Source: Diphasiastrum complanatum (lineage: Eukaryota; Streptophyta; Lycopodiopsida; Lycopodiales; Lycopodiaceae). From it: a stretch of DNA of 64,000 nucleotides. The stretch spans positions 32,176,305-32,240,304 of the forward strand of contig CM055096.1 of the NCBI GenBank assembly GCA_029204225.1, given 5' to 3'. Numbering within the stretch: the stretch's first letter is position 1; each line of letters starts with the position of its first letter. A program made the translations under genes and the position numbers. Under the pieces are notes generated by a model. That model was not told the DNA's origin, made no database searches, and worked only from the letters and a program-made list of their open reading frames with translations. Below, piece after piece: positions 33,671 to 51,059 of the stretch.

Positions 33671-35292
33671 GGACCAATGTCCTCAAAAATTCATGAGAAA
33701 TAGCAGATGCGTGAGTATCCTTACCATTCTATTATAGGATCTCTTATGTATGCAATGACCTGCACCAGGCCAGACATAGCTTTTGCAATTAGTTCTCTCA
33801 GTCAGTTTATGACTAACCCTGGTGTAACACATTGGAAGGCTCTTATCAGAGTCATGAGATATCTTCGAGCTACTATGGACTTTTGCATTTGTTATGAAGC
33901 AGTCGGGGTCAGATTGCAGTATTGTAGAACGCAAGACATGACAACATATATTTTTACCAAAGCATTAAGCTTGGAAGCACATAGAAGGTTTTGTGTTGAA
34001 CTAAGTTTGAAGGTCAAGGCATTCAAGGATTCAAATTACGGGGGAGTGTTGGATTATTCTCCTTCTTACTTATTCTCCTTCGATAGTCAACAATCGACAC
34101 TATTGACTCGACACTCTTTGGAAGACGTTCAATCATAACGGCCACAACTCATGTCTCAAGGACTATCATTACTACTTCGAGACTTCACGCTCGCCTCACT
34201 GTACGGACTATTGGATTATTCTCCTTCTTACTAATCGACGAATCAATTTTAATCCTAATACATGGAGTTCGGCAACAGTGTCGGATTTTTCTTCTCTCTA
34301 CAAAACCTGACAGTTTTGCCATTTAGCAACAGTCAATTGGCACTGTGAAAAATACAAGTAAAAATCACAGTGTCGGGTTTTTCGCATTTTTTGCTTTTCG
34401 GGTTTTCTCTCACTTCGGCTTTTTGTAAAATGCCAAATGCCCTAAAAGTCAAGGAAATGACTTTAGCGAAGGACTCGCATTTTTCGCATTTTCCACCAAT
34501 GGCAATTTACGTTTATTTCTGCAGAGTGACAGTTATGTACATTTATGTAGACAAATTGTTTATGGCAATTTTGTCATCGCCTATCAGTAATCAATTTCTG
34601 AGAAGAAATTGGATGAATGCCAGCGAGCTCCAGCCAATTTGGCAATCACATTTGATGACCTAACTACTTGGTATAAATCAGCTGTTCATACATCTCATTA
34701 TAACAACAAAAACAATAAAAACAAGTAACATGTTGTGAATCATGAAGGAGTTGAGTGTTATTACATGACACTTCCTGCACTCTTATCAAGCAGATCGTTC
34801 AAAACCATAAAGTATTGTAGTTAGCTCTCTATCAAGCTTTCAAGCTTGAACTCTCTTGAGCATTCTAGCTCAGTCTTTTAGAGATCTATTTAGAGTTGCT
34901 ATTGCGCTACTGCTTATCAGTATAGTCACTTATTTTGGACTTATTCTCAGTTATTCACAGATAGCTTTAGAGTGCGCGATTTCTATCCGCTATTGTCTTG
35001 CGCTCATTGGCATCTGATCTTGTTTTTCTGAATCAATACTATTTCCTTATTGCGTTCAGTATGTGTCATAATGCATGCAATTTTGTATTGCTTTTGTAAC
35101 TGATAGAAATTGTCTGAGAATTCAATACTTTATGTTTGGCTACGTAATCACTTAGTATCTAGCGATTTCAAAGTTAGTTGCTGGAGATTGAACGTGATTA
35201 CCATCACCACCGCTTTGTTCAATTTTTGATAGGCGTAGTCATGCATTGGAAGTAGGAAGTTTTCACAATTATCTTATCCATCTTATTTTTCT
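33671..35292 (+). mobile_element. Second, 5'-truncated copy of copia A (RNase H end and 3' LTR)
   Basis: 33671-34046 matches 18738-19487 (REYPYHSIIGSLMYAMTCTR, AISSLSQFMT, RVMRYLRATMDFCICYEAV) but lacks about 380 bp equivalent to 18973-19352. It then reads RLQYCRTQDM and FTKALSLEAHRRFC. The LTR starts at 34047 after GGGGGAG. Its first bases are repeated at about 34210 after a 160-bp insertion, and it runs to about 35292 (TATAAATC box at about 34671). The right end is eroded. Confidence 0.88.
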
Positions 35293-40325
<5,033 letters not shown>

Positions 40326-40985
40326 AATTAAAAATTAGTAGAATTAAATGATGAATAACACTAAACGTCTACTAAATAAAAATCATAAATTTATAAAATC
40401 CAAAAATAAATAAAAGAATAAACAAATTACAAGAAATTAAAAGAATATATAAATAACCTCACATAATCATAACATTAATAGATTAAATATTCAAAAAACT
40501 GAATAAAATATAAAATATAAAATAACTTTAACAATACAAAGAAAATTGAATATAATCAAAATAATTATAAAATAATTAGAAAAATATATCAATAAAAAAT
40601 AATATAACTACTAGCAAATCATCAAAAAAATAGAATATATCTATTAATAATTAAAAAATTGATTATTTAATAAAATACTAGAATAAAACTTTAAATAAAT
40701 AAAATACAAAATAACACTATAAATTAGATATATAGAAATGGAGTACAATAAAATAAAATCTCAAAATAAATGTATCAATAATATAATTTAAAAATAAAAT
40801 CACAAAAAAGAAATACTAACAAATACAATAAAATAAAAAAATCAATGAGAATAAAAAAGTACAAAACATATTAAAAAACAATTACTATCTTAGAAAATAA
40901 TCAAAAATAAAATCTATAAAGCTAAGAAAAAAAAACTTTAAAAGAATAATGAAAAACAATAATGCAAGTTACAAGAAAAAAAAGC
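40326..40985. repeat. A-rich low-complexity block
   Basis: About 660 bp, roughly 85-90 % A+T, with A far above T on the plus strand (AAATAAAATA-like words, no exact period). Sharply different from the flanks. Confidence 0.85.
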
Positions 40986-41775
40986 CTTTAAGGTCAAGGA
41001 CTAAGGGCCTTGGGCTAAAGACTAATCGCCTACGGATATGACATTGGTCCAAGGGCAAAGAGTCAAGAGCTAAGGGCTAATTGCCGACAACCAAGAGCCA
41101 AGGGCTAGCAGCTAAGAACTAAGGTCCAACGGCTAAGGGTCAAGGTCTAAGGACAAAGGGTCGAGGGCCAACAAGTAAGGGTCAAGGGTCATGGTCTAAG
41201 GACCATGGGCCAACTGGCTTAGGACTGAGGGTCGAGACCCAATGGCCAAGAACTAAGGGCCAAGAGGCAAGGGCTAAGGGCCAATTGCTAACTACCAAGG
41301 GCTAAGTGTCAACGACTAAGAACTTAGGGCCACCGGCTAAGGGTAAAGTCTAAGGGCTAAGGGCTAACTGGCTAAGGACCGAGGGCCAACTAGTTAAAGA
41401 CTGACTTGGGCCAACTAGCTAAGGACTGAGGGCCAACTAGCTAAGGACCAAGGGTCTAAAGGCCAACATCTAAGGGCTAAGACTAAGGGCCAATTGGCTG
41501 AGGAGTAAGGGCTAAGGGCCTAGATATTAGAGCCAACAGCTAAGGGTCAAGGTCTAAGGATTGAGGGCCGACTAGCCAAGGGTCGAGGGCCAATGTCTAC
41601 GGGCTAAGACTAAGGGACAACTGGCTAAGGGCTTAGGTCCAATTGCTAAGGGCTAAGTGCCAAGATCTAAGGACTAAGGGCTAACAACCAAGGACTATAG
41701 TCCAATGGTTGAGGACCAAGTGGCAAGGGGTAAGGGCCAAACTTTAAGGACCAATGACGAAAGACTAAGGAAGAT
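40986..41775. repeat. Degenerate GGGCTAAG/GGGCCAA satellite
   Basis: About 790 bp built from variants of CTAAGGGCCAACTGG, each 10-18 bp long, with larger sub-repeats (for example GGGCCAACTAGCTAAGGAC at about 41410-41450). It follows the A-rich block directly. The plus strand is purine-rich with hardly any T-runs. There is no coding frame. It is not the plant telomere unit TTTAGGG. Confidence 0.9.
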
Positions 41776-41919
41776 CCACTAATATTTTATAAAGATATTT
41801 AAATTACATAAAACTATTTCAAGATAATTTCAAACAATTTCAAAACGTGGGTATATTTATCCAGCTATTTACATTGTGTGTTATAAATTTACATCTATGT
41901 ATGTATGTATGTATGTTCC

Positions 41920-42192
41920 AGTTGGAATTAAAGTAAAATCACTATGCTACTGTATGTGGGTCCTATCAGTTGATAAGGATCAGTTGGCCTCGTCACGAGG
42001 CAAGTCGACGGGACACGCGTCCCGCCAATGGCAACCTAGGTCATGCATGGGTTGCCTAAGTGAACAACTATATGTACAGTGTAATTTCATTTTGAGAAAT
42101 ACAGTTGCTATGTGAGCTTGCTATGGAGAGTGTTTTCTGTGTGTGTTACTGTGTAGCATGATCTGTGTTCCTGTGCAAAGCAAATTCTAAGT
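41920..42192 (+). repeat. 5' LTR of E, with two GC-rich hairpins
   Basis: Starts AGTTGG, ends TAAGT, so not TG...CA. Hairpins GCCTCG-tca-CGAGGC (41987-42001) and CGGGAC-acgc-GTCCCG (42009-42024) are also in the 3' LTR, the first intact and the second with one change. Confidence 0.9.
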
Positions 42193-43456
42193 TGGTATCA
42201 GAGCAGTACAGGGAGTGTACATAGTACAACATCGTCGTTGAAGAGAGCTTCGGGAGAACTGTCTTCTGAGAGTTTCGGGTTTATGGCGGGTTGAAGACGA
42301 AAGGAGAAACACTGGTGCAGAGAGTTTCGCACACAAAAGCTTGGTGAGCTTGAGATTGTGTGAGGATTCAGAGACAAGGGTTGTCGGCTGAATCAAAACC
42401 TCGGCAAATGGAATTTTAAAATTCCGAAACAGGCTATTTGGTATTTGCAGTCAGTGTGCATTCAATTAAACACCGTTTGACAAACGGATTGAAGCATCAG
42501 ATTTCCAGTGGTAGGGCGACCTCAGAACAGTTGATTTGGCCAACTAGAGAGCTGTGAAAAGCAAGCCAAGATCAAAGTTGTGAAAAAAACCCTGGCTTAG
42601 GGTTTGGAAGCAGAAAAGAAAAGTTTTCTCTCTATACTGATCCGTTTTTGAAGCTGTAAAAGCCCGTAGGAGGGTGCCCTAGCAGTGCGAACCAAATCAG
42701 AAGAGGTCGTGGACAGCCGTGACCTAGAGAGAGAGAGATAGTTGAGGATTCTTGAGGGAAGCCATAGCTGAGAAGAGAGAGAGTAGGTGGCCACGAGCAA
42801 GGAGGTCGCGGACAGATCGCTCGACGTGAAGGTAAGTGTCGACTTCATGTATAGAAGTGTGTCGCGGCTCCAGGGATGCGGTTCAATGCCCAAAAGAAAT
42901 TTAGATCATTGGATTCAGATAGAAGACAATCAATGGAAGAGATGAGCTTCCTGTGGGCCGTTGGATTACTATAAGCCATTAGATGTTGTTGAAGAGGGCC
43001 CTGAAGAAGTGAAGTGCATTTTGGCCTTCAACTTCATTAAAAATTTCATATTGAAATTGGAGTTGGGTCCCTTCACAAGTGAAGATTGAAGTTTCTTCAA
43101 GGTGAAGAAACAGTTCAAAAACAAAGATTTCCATATTTTTGGGTCCTTTGCCCATTTTGACCCAAATGAAAGGCTATAACCTCCAAACGAAGGACACTCG
43201 GACTCTACCTACAAGTACGATATAGCAAACAAGAGTGATTACAGTGGAGAAAGTGTTCGAAGTGCGCCAAAAGTGATTCCACCATTCCTCTGGGCACGTA
43301 GTTGGGAGTTGACGACTGAGTGCATTTCAGAAGGCGACACCAATTTGGCTTTCAAATTGGTGGAAAAGCGGCGAGTGACCTGGTAAGGGAAAAAGTGCAA
43401 GTCATTATTTTCAACTTCTGACATCACTATTGGCCTCGACATACTGTTTTTAGCCT

Positions 43457-43885
43457 ATGGCAGAAGTTTCAAGCAGTTCTGCGATGGCAAACATGGGAGA
43501 GTCCATTTTGAGTGAAAGTAACAAATTGGACAGGATTTCCAACTATGCAGTGTGGAAATTCAAAATGAAAAACATACTGATGGAGAAAGACGTGTGGGAA
43601 GTCATCACAGGTGATGAGAGAAGGATGCCAAATGAAGCGGATATCAAAGTGTTCAACAAAAAGATGAGGAAAGCTTTGACCTTCATTAACTTGTCAGTGA
43701 AGGATCACATCATTACCCACATTTGTGATGTTGTTACACCCAGAAAGGCATGGGGTGTGCTAAAGGAGTAGTTCGAGACGTCAAATCCGTCAAGAATCAT
43801 GTTTCTGAAGTCAAAGCTGAATACTGCCCGAATGGAACAAGGAGAGCACATTCAGATGTACATGACCAGAATCAAGACAAAGAGG
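43457..43885 (+). pseudogene. Gag fragment of E
   Basis: Starts MAEVSSSSAMANMGESILSE and continues with the copia gag signature (LDRISNYAVWKFKMKNIL, KKMRKALTFINLSVKDHII, RKAWGVLKE). One TAG, where CAG (Gln) is expected, lies at 43769. The frame then reads FETSNPSRIMFLKSKLNTA and EQGEHIQMYMTRIKTK before joining RT sequence directly at about 43885. The second half of gag, protease and integrase are gone. Confidence 0.85.
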
Positions 43886-45349
43886 AGATGGAGTCAATTG
43901 CTAAGCATAGCACATGGGACTTAGTAGAACCACTAGTTGGCAAGAAACCCATTGGTTGCAAATGGGTATATAGGATTAAGGACCTTGCAGATGGAAGTAT
44001 AGCAAAGCACAAGGCAAGATTGGTGATCAAAGGGTATGCACAAAGTAATGGCATCGACTATGAGGAGACCTTTGAGCCAGTATGTAGGTGGAATACTCTA
44101 CATCTGCTTATTGCTTTCGCTTCACATTTTGGTTGGCCTTTGCATCAGATGGATGTGAAATCTGCTTTTCTAAATGGTGAGTTAGAAGAAGAGGTGGTCA
44201 TGGATCACCCTGAAGGCTTTGTAGCAAAAGGAACAGGAAAATAAAGTATGTCGCTTGAAGAAAGCACTTTATGGTCTTAAACAGGCACCATATGCATGGT
44301 ATAGCAGGATTAATGCCTACTTTCAAAGGAAATGGTGAGAACACATTCTGATCCAAATCTATATGTCTTATGCTTTGATGGTATGGTTGCTTTGATTGCT
44401 CTTTATGTTGATGACTTGATTATTACGGGAAATAATCAAGAGATGATAGATATGATCAAGAAAGATCTCGTGGAACAATTCGAGATGACAGATCTCAGTC
44501 TGATGCATTATTGCCTTGGAGTAGAGGTGTGTCAAAAAGGACACGAAGTGGGTTTAACACAGGTGAAGTATGTCAAAGAGTTGCTGCATAGGTTTAGGTT
44601 GCAGGATTGCAAGCCAGTGAATACTCCTATTGAACCAGGTAAAAAGCTTTCTAAGCTTGATGAGTCACAATCATTTGATGCTACGCTATATAGGCAGTTA
44701 GTAGGGAGCTTGATTTACCTTGCCATGACTAGACCAGATATATGCTTTGTTGTTGGCATTGTAAGTCAGTTTATGGCAGCACCTACGAAAACGCATTGCA
44801 GATAAACGCATTTTATGTTATGTGAAAGGCACTTCAGAGTATGGCTTGATTTACAGGAAGCATGATGGTTTACTTGAGTTGTGTGGCTATGTGGATGCAG
44901 ATTGGGGAGGTGACTATGATGATCATAGATCCACCACAGGGTATGTATTCTAGTTTTGTGGTAGTTGTTTTTCCTGGTCTAGTAAGAAGCAAAGTACAAT
45001 TGCTCTATCCACCACAGAAGCAGAGTATAAGGCAATGTGTAGTGTAGCACAAGAAGCTATATGGTTGAGACAAATCTTGGAAGAAGTTGGCATGAAGCAG
45101 AAAAATCCCACGACATTACATAGCAACAGTCAAAGTGGCATTCAACTAGCAAAGAATCCAGTGTTCCATGCGAGAACTAAACACATTGAGATTCAGTGTC
45201 ACTTTATACGTGGGAGGCTATTGAGTCGTGGTGTTCATGCTGTTCATTGTAGCACAAAAGAACAACTAGCTGATATTTTCACTAAGCCACTTGTTGGAGA
45301 AACGTTTGATAAGTTTAGATCAAAGCTTTCTGTACTTAAAGTTTGTTGA
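43885..45349 (+). pseudogene. RT and RNase H of E
   Basis: RT motifs are clear: MESIAKHSTWDLVEPLVGK, KHKARLVIKGYAQSNGIDYE, LHQMDVKSAFLNGELEEEV, KKALYGLKQAPYAWYSRIN, then the catalytic ALYVDDLIITGN (codons 25-28 of the block from 44332) and SLIYLAMTRPDICFVV. RNase H is partly readable (TTEAEYKAMCSVAQEAIWLR-like; TKHIEIQCHFIRG; STKEQLADIFTKPL) and ends at 45349, 54 bp before the 3' LTR. Frameshifts near 44240, 44330 and 44800 disable it. Confidence 0.9.
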
Positions 45350-45403
45350 CTTTAAAGCTTTGTATATGACTATATAAAAAGTAGACTCTACTTTAAGGGA
45401 GAG

Positions 45404-45676
45404 AGCTAGAACTAAAGTAGAATCATTGTGCTACTGTACTGTGGGTCCTACTAGTTGATAAGGATCAGTTGGCCTCGCCACGAGGCAAGTCGACGGGACA
45501 CGCGTCCTGCCAACGGCAACCTGGGTCATGCATGTTTTGCCTGAGTGACAACTAAATGTACAGTGTAATTTCATTTTGAGAAATACAGTTGCTATGTGAG
45601 CTTGATGTGGAGAGTGTTTTATGTCTGTGTTACTGTGTAGCATGATCTGTGTTCCTGTGCAAAGCAAATTCTAAGT
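45404..45676 (+). repeat. 3' LTR of E
   Basis: Same length as the 5' copy; begins AGCTAGAACT, ends TCTAAGT, then GTTCC. Confidence 0.9.
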
Positions 45677-45728
45677 GTTCCAATGTATGTTGACATCATA
45701 ATTTCTCTCTGTGTGTGTAGGGCTTGCA

Positions 45729-46078
45729 ATGGAAAACGATCGTGAGAAAAATGTCCACGTTGTCTTGCTATATCGAAAAGAAGTCATTGCATTCGGTCAA
45801 ATTTTGAATACTGAACCAAGCTAGATGTGTTTCTTTCGTGAAGTTGGCACAAATAAATGCATGGTGAGTATATCAAAAGTGCTCAAGATGGATTGTCCAT
45901 TGCCATACCCAAAGACGGGTATCACTCATCTTGCAGATATTTATGATAATTTGCTGGACTTAATGGCAAATAGATTATTGTGGGATAACAATGACGTGGT
46001 GAAGATTGACGATCTTGTAGTCTTCGCATGGGGGTTTGGCATTTTGCGAGTAAATCATCTACGAGTTTTGCGAGTTTA
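45729..46078 (+). pseudogene. Exon-like block of a transposon-type gene (DUF8039-like)
   Basis: Begins MENDREKNVHVVLLYRKEV after a TGTGTAG acceptor-like site and continues IAFGQILNTEPS, one TAG, then MCFFREVGTNKCMVSISKVL and GITHLADIYDNLLDL. The pattern (a short beta-rich domain, 'function word + hydrophobic strand + initiation/translation cost' not implied) resembles the small DUF8039 domain found with plant transposase-like proteins; the resemblance is modest. It lies on the same strand, upstream of the blocks at 46.7 and 47.5 kb, and may be their first coding exon. Confidence 0.4.
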
Positions 46079-46707
46079 GTGTTTTTTAATTTCGTCCAAT
46101 TGATAGCACATGGCATGCTACATTGTTTTTAGGTTTTTAAAATCTAAAACATTTTTGTCTACTGCCAAGGATTGATGTATGACCATACATTCAGAGACAT
46201 GATGGTATGTGGCCAAGCCTATAATAGGTATCGTAGTATGTTCTAGATGGAAGCTATAACTTAACTATTAAGCTTATGTTGAGATGATGAAATATAAAAT
46301 ATTTACATTTTTTTTATATCAAATTTGATTAAAGTAATGTATTCTACATGAAAAATGGAGCATTTTTTCTTTTTGGATCATCTCAATCCAAACGATATTA
46401 AAAAAGTTATCGCCCTTCAAAGGTTTTTAGGCTAATATTTTTTTTTCTTGGAGTTTGAAAGGGGTAGCACGCCAGCGTGCGACCAATTTAAGCTTTTAGT
46501 CTTTAACTCAAATTGATAGCACGCCGGCATGCTACCCCTTTTAGGTTCTAAGGGGAAAATATTTTTAGTCTAAAAAAGATTGAACTGTCATAACTTTCTT
46601 ACTATTGCTCAGATTTATATCTGATAGCATACCATGTGCCATGAAGTTTTATAAATCATTTGTAAATAAAACTTGCAAAGAATTTACTCGCAGATATTTA
46701 AAACCCC

Positions 46708-47367
46708 TTGGCATGTCATATTTATAACAACAATGATATTGTTAATTGTATGAATTTTGATGGAAATATAGTTCGTTTAGCTAGCTCCAAAGGTTACTGT
46801 AGTTTTGACAAAAATCAGTTGTTTGCCACTGTAAAGTTAATATCGATAACAAATGAAGGAACCATTCAAAATGCCATGGCAGATGATGGAGTCCCATTTT
46901 ACTCACCGAATAAATCGATGATATGGTGTGTATCGAAACTTTCTTTACATGCTACGAATGCTAGGCACGTATCGTTCGACGAGACAATGAATGAGTATTA
47001 CACTTATTATGATCGCAATTACAACAGATCATCAGCGCGTATGCAATGTACGACTACCTTCAATCAAGACAAGAGAACATCAACATAAACAACATATAAT
47101 TTTGATTTCCTCACTGGCGTGGAAGATCTCAATCATAATAATAGTGCAAACTTCAAACGGATTAGGTATAGTTCAAATGTTCTCACCGGTGTGGATGATA
47201 TCAATGTTCATGATGTGACTAATAGCAATGCTACAAGACCAACTCTGTATAACTCTGATGTTTTGATAGGCATGGATGATGTAATTGGTTATGATCTGAC
47301 ACAATCGACATACAACTTAGACATCCTAACTGGGATAGACGATGTGGTTAACAATAATATATCTTAG
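46708..47367 (+). pseudogene. Block with a four-fold LTGxDD peptide repeat
   Basis: The frame from 46708 reads through 126 codons, meets one TAA at 47086, and continues in the same register to 47367. Its second half is a tandem peptide repeat: YNFDFLTGVEDLNH, YSSNVLTGVDDINVHD, YNSDVLIGMDDVIGYD, YNLDILTGIDDVVNN. Spacing is about 21-27 residues. No known family was recognised. It sits between the 45.7-kb block and the DUF7869-type frame on the same strand, so it could be part of one long decayed gene. Confidence 0.55.
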
Positions 47368-47483
47368 TGAAATGGGTCTAGTAAAAATTTATTGATGCAT
47401 ATAAAAATTTATGTGGAAAATGGACACTGCAATTCATCTCAAGAGAATGCTATCACCGATAGCACGGTCATAGACTTTCTCAA

Positions 47484-50052
47484 ATGGCAAGACAATCCAA
47501 GAAGACAAAATGTGCATCCTCTGCAGCATTGCTTTCTACTGCTTCTAGACAACATGATTCAGATTTTTCTATGTTTAATTTTGATGAAGACGACAAGATA
47601 GGTAATTGGAATGAAATGTTAAAAGAATCTGTATCAAGAGTTGCTCAATCACACGAGAAAAAATTTGAGAGTCCAATGCAACATGATCCAAGTTTTGAAT
47701 CTTTTGGAGCTTCTCGAAACTGCAAAAGAAAGAATGTGCTTGTATTTGTCACTCTGAAAAAGGCAGATTTTGTTTTATCGCCAGAACATATAAAAGAAAT
47801 TTTGATGCAGCCTTGTTGTAAGAAATTATGTATACGCAAAATCACTTACAAAGAATGTTAAGACTTGAGACTAAGTGTATGGAGAAAGCGAGGATCGGAT
47901 AGACATAATTACCTTTTACAAATGTTCGGGTATTTTTTGAAGGCACGAGATAATTCAAACCTCGCATGCAATATGTGGAAAGAACCGTGTTTAAGACTTA
48001 AACCTGTAGTTTCAGATAAAACCATATGTTCAAAGGCAATTCAAGATCTATTGGAAGTTTCCCGTAGATTGTTTTGGCAGATAATCTCAGAGGCACGCAA
48101 CAATATTGTCTATAAATTTCATGGGAACACAAGTATATTGAAACAATGTGCACATTCAAGACATAGACTTGCTATTATGCGTGAAATCTTGGAAAAGCAT
48201 GCTCTACCCCAACCACATCTTCAACATAAATCAAAAGATGGAGTAGTTCATTGTGAACATCATCTCCCTCTTGGCATGTCTATAGGTGATGTCTTCAATT
48301 CCATCAACAAAGAACTTCAAGAAACTAGCATGTCCACAATCTCCAGAAATACATTGTATCGGTTGTGGAGACATGAGTTTCGATATGTCAAGACTCCAAC
48401 AAAACAAAAAATGTCCAAATGCAAAATTTGTGATGAGCTAAAAAATGCGATCGAAACTTCTACTGATATTAAGGTGCGAGATCGCCATATTGCAACGAGA
48501 AATCGACACTTATTACATGTTTTTGACTTGAGAAAGCTATACACATATTGGAAAGAAGAATCAAGATCACATCCAGAGCAATCGTTGTGTCTTATTATTG
48601 ATGGAATGGATCAAAATACAACAACATTGCCCCATTTCAAAAAGACTCCTCCAAGGTTGGAGGGTAACCATTTTTTGAAAACGCATGTTTGTGGAGTGCT
48701 AGTTCACGGATTCAAATTGCTCTATGATGTGTGGATAGACACCTTGCATCTGCATGGCATCAATCAGGTGGTCACATCCATTATCCCTCCCATCTTACAT
48801 ATATAAGCTGACAACTGTTGGAGGAAAAATAAAAATAGGTTCATCTTTGGTCTTTGTTCTATGCTTGTGGCACATAACATATTTCAGACTATTGAAATGA
48901 GGTTTTTGATAGTCGAACACAAGCATGAAGACATCGATCAAGTTTTTAGTGTAATCTCTAGGACATTGAAATGTAAATTTGTTCTTACTATGTCTGATAT
49001 GTTAGGATGAATTGGCCAAAAGATAGGTGGTAGTCGTACTAAAAGTATTGAAGTAGAGTTGGTATAACGAATGGTGGATTGGAAAGGATTCATAGAGCCA
49101 TTTATTGTTCGTGGAAAAGATGGTCTAGAAGGACACACCAATCCTCACTACTTTTGTTTTCAAATGTTGAATGGCGAACCAACCATGCAGTGGAAGCATT
49201 ATTGCACTGATGGAGATGATACATGGAGTGAACCTTTCATATTGTTGCACTCTTTGCCTTCAAAAGAGGAAGCGATCTTTTTGGCACCCATAAATGAACT
49301 AGACAATGATGAGATAAAAGGATTGACATCCTTTCATAAATATGGACAATATATGTGCGAGAAGTATCCAGAATACAAAGATCAAAATATCTCATCTGTG
49401 GATGAAACCACAAAACTTCTTGAATACCTCACAAAACAAAAGAATTTGTCACTATCAACATACACCAAACAACTTTTTGGCCACAATCTTTTACGATTGC
49501 TTTGCAACCTTCAGGATGCATGCCTTCTAATGTGAACATTGAAGTCGAAATGGATACAATAGAACTCTTACCTCGTCATTATTGTGGACGGAAAGGAGAT
49601 GCACCATTATCAAAGTTCATACCCAGTAGGGAGGTTGCAATGAACAAATTTGTTGCAATATGACCTCCAGATGAAGATGTTGCAGCGGGAGCCTCATTTT
49701 GGATGGCAAAGGTTGTCGGAGTAGGGACTGATGTTGTTGGTATGGTCACTTCACTCAAAGCATTATGGTATGAACTTAAATCCACTCAGAGACATGGAAA
49801 CAATCCAATTGACAACAAAAAATTATATGAAGACTATCTTTCAAAAGACTGGGTTCCAAACAATGACAGTGTAGAAGATGTAGATATTGATGCTGTGATT
49901 TATGCATGGAAAATCAAGGCAAAAAAGATGGTAAAGAAACATGGATATGATGTCGAAAGATCAATATCTATTCCAGAAATCTCTTGATCACACATCAAGG
50001 AGTATTTGTACAAATTGGTTGATGCATGTGGAGCTGATGTTGATGAGTACTA
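47484..50052 (+). pseudogene. DUF7869-type transposase-like protein, several stops
   Basis: One register from 47484 to 49535 broken only by point stops (47859, 48805 and a cluster near 49008-49068), then a frame change and continuation to about 50052. Key blocks: SISRNTLYRLWRHEF-like N-terminal region; zinc-ligand-like KMSKCKICDELKNAI (about 48410); IDGMDQNTTTLPHFKK (48594); FLKTHVCGVLVHGFKLLYDV; ADNCWRKNKNRFIFGL (48807); EHKHEDIDQVFSVISRTLK (48920). The D...DN...HEDIDQ series is the signature of the DUF7869 family, widespread in plants, oomycetes and animals, usually repeated, and suspected to be an RNase H-fold transposase. The C-terminal part (ELLPRHYCGRKGDAPLSKF, ASFWMAKVVGVGTDV) is a likely accessory domain. 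Stops look like CAA>TAA and CGA>TGA changes. Confidence 0.75.
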
Positions 50053-50922
<870 letters not shown>

Positions 50923-51059
50923 AATCCTAAAAAAAGTCCAATTGTTTTGCCAAAGTTCAAAATTAATTGATACAATATTTATAAGCATCAACATTCATAT
51001 ATGATAGATTCCATTCAAAGACAACAACCAACAACTGTAAACCAATTGCTAAAGAAGCA

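Larger units (their letters stand above)
41920..45676 (+). mobile_element. copia retrotransposon E, internally deleted
   Basis: A complete 3757-bp element with two 273-bp LTRs (41920-42192 and 45404-45676) and an exact GTTCC duplication (41915-41919 and 45677-45681). The primer site TGGTATCAGAGC is at 42193 and a purine tract (TTAAGGGAGAG) precedes the 3' LTR. Coding order is gag fragment, RT, RNase H; protease and integrase are absent. LTRs differ at several percent of sites, so the insertion is old. The leader shares blocks with element B. Confidence 0.93.

Noticed and set aside
40986-41775. Interstitial telomere
   Set aside because: CTAAGGG resembles but is not TTTAGGG, units vary from 10 to 18 bp, and no run of true telomere units exists.
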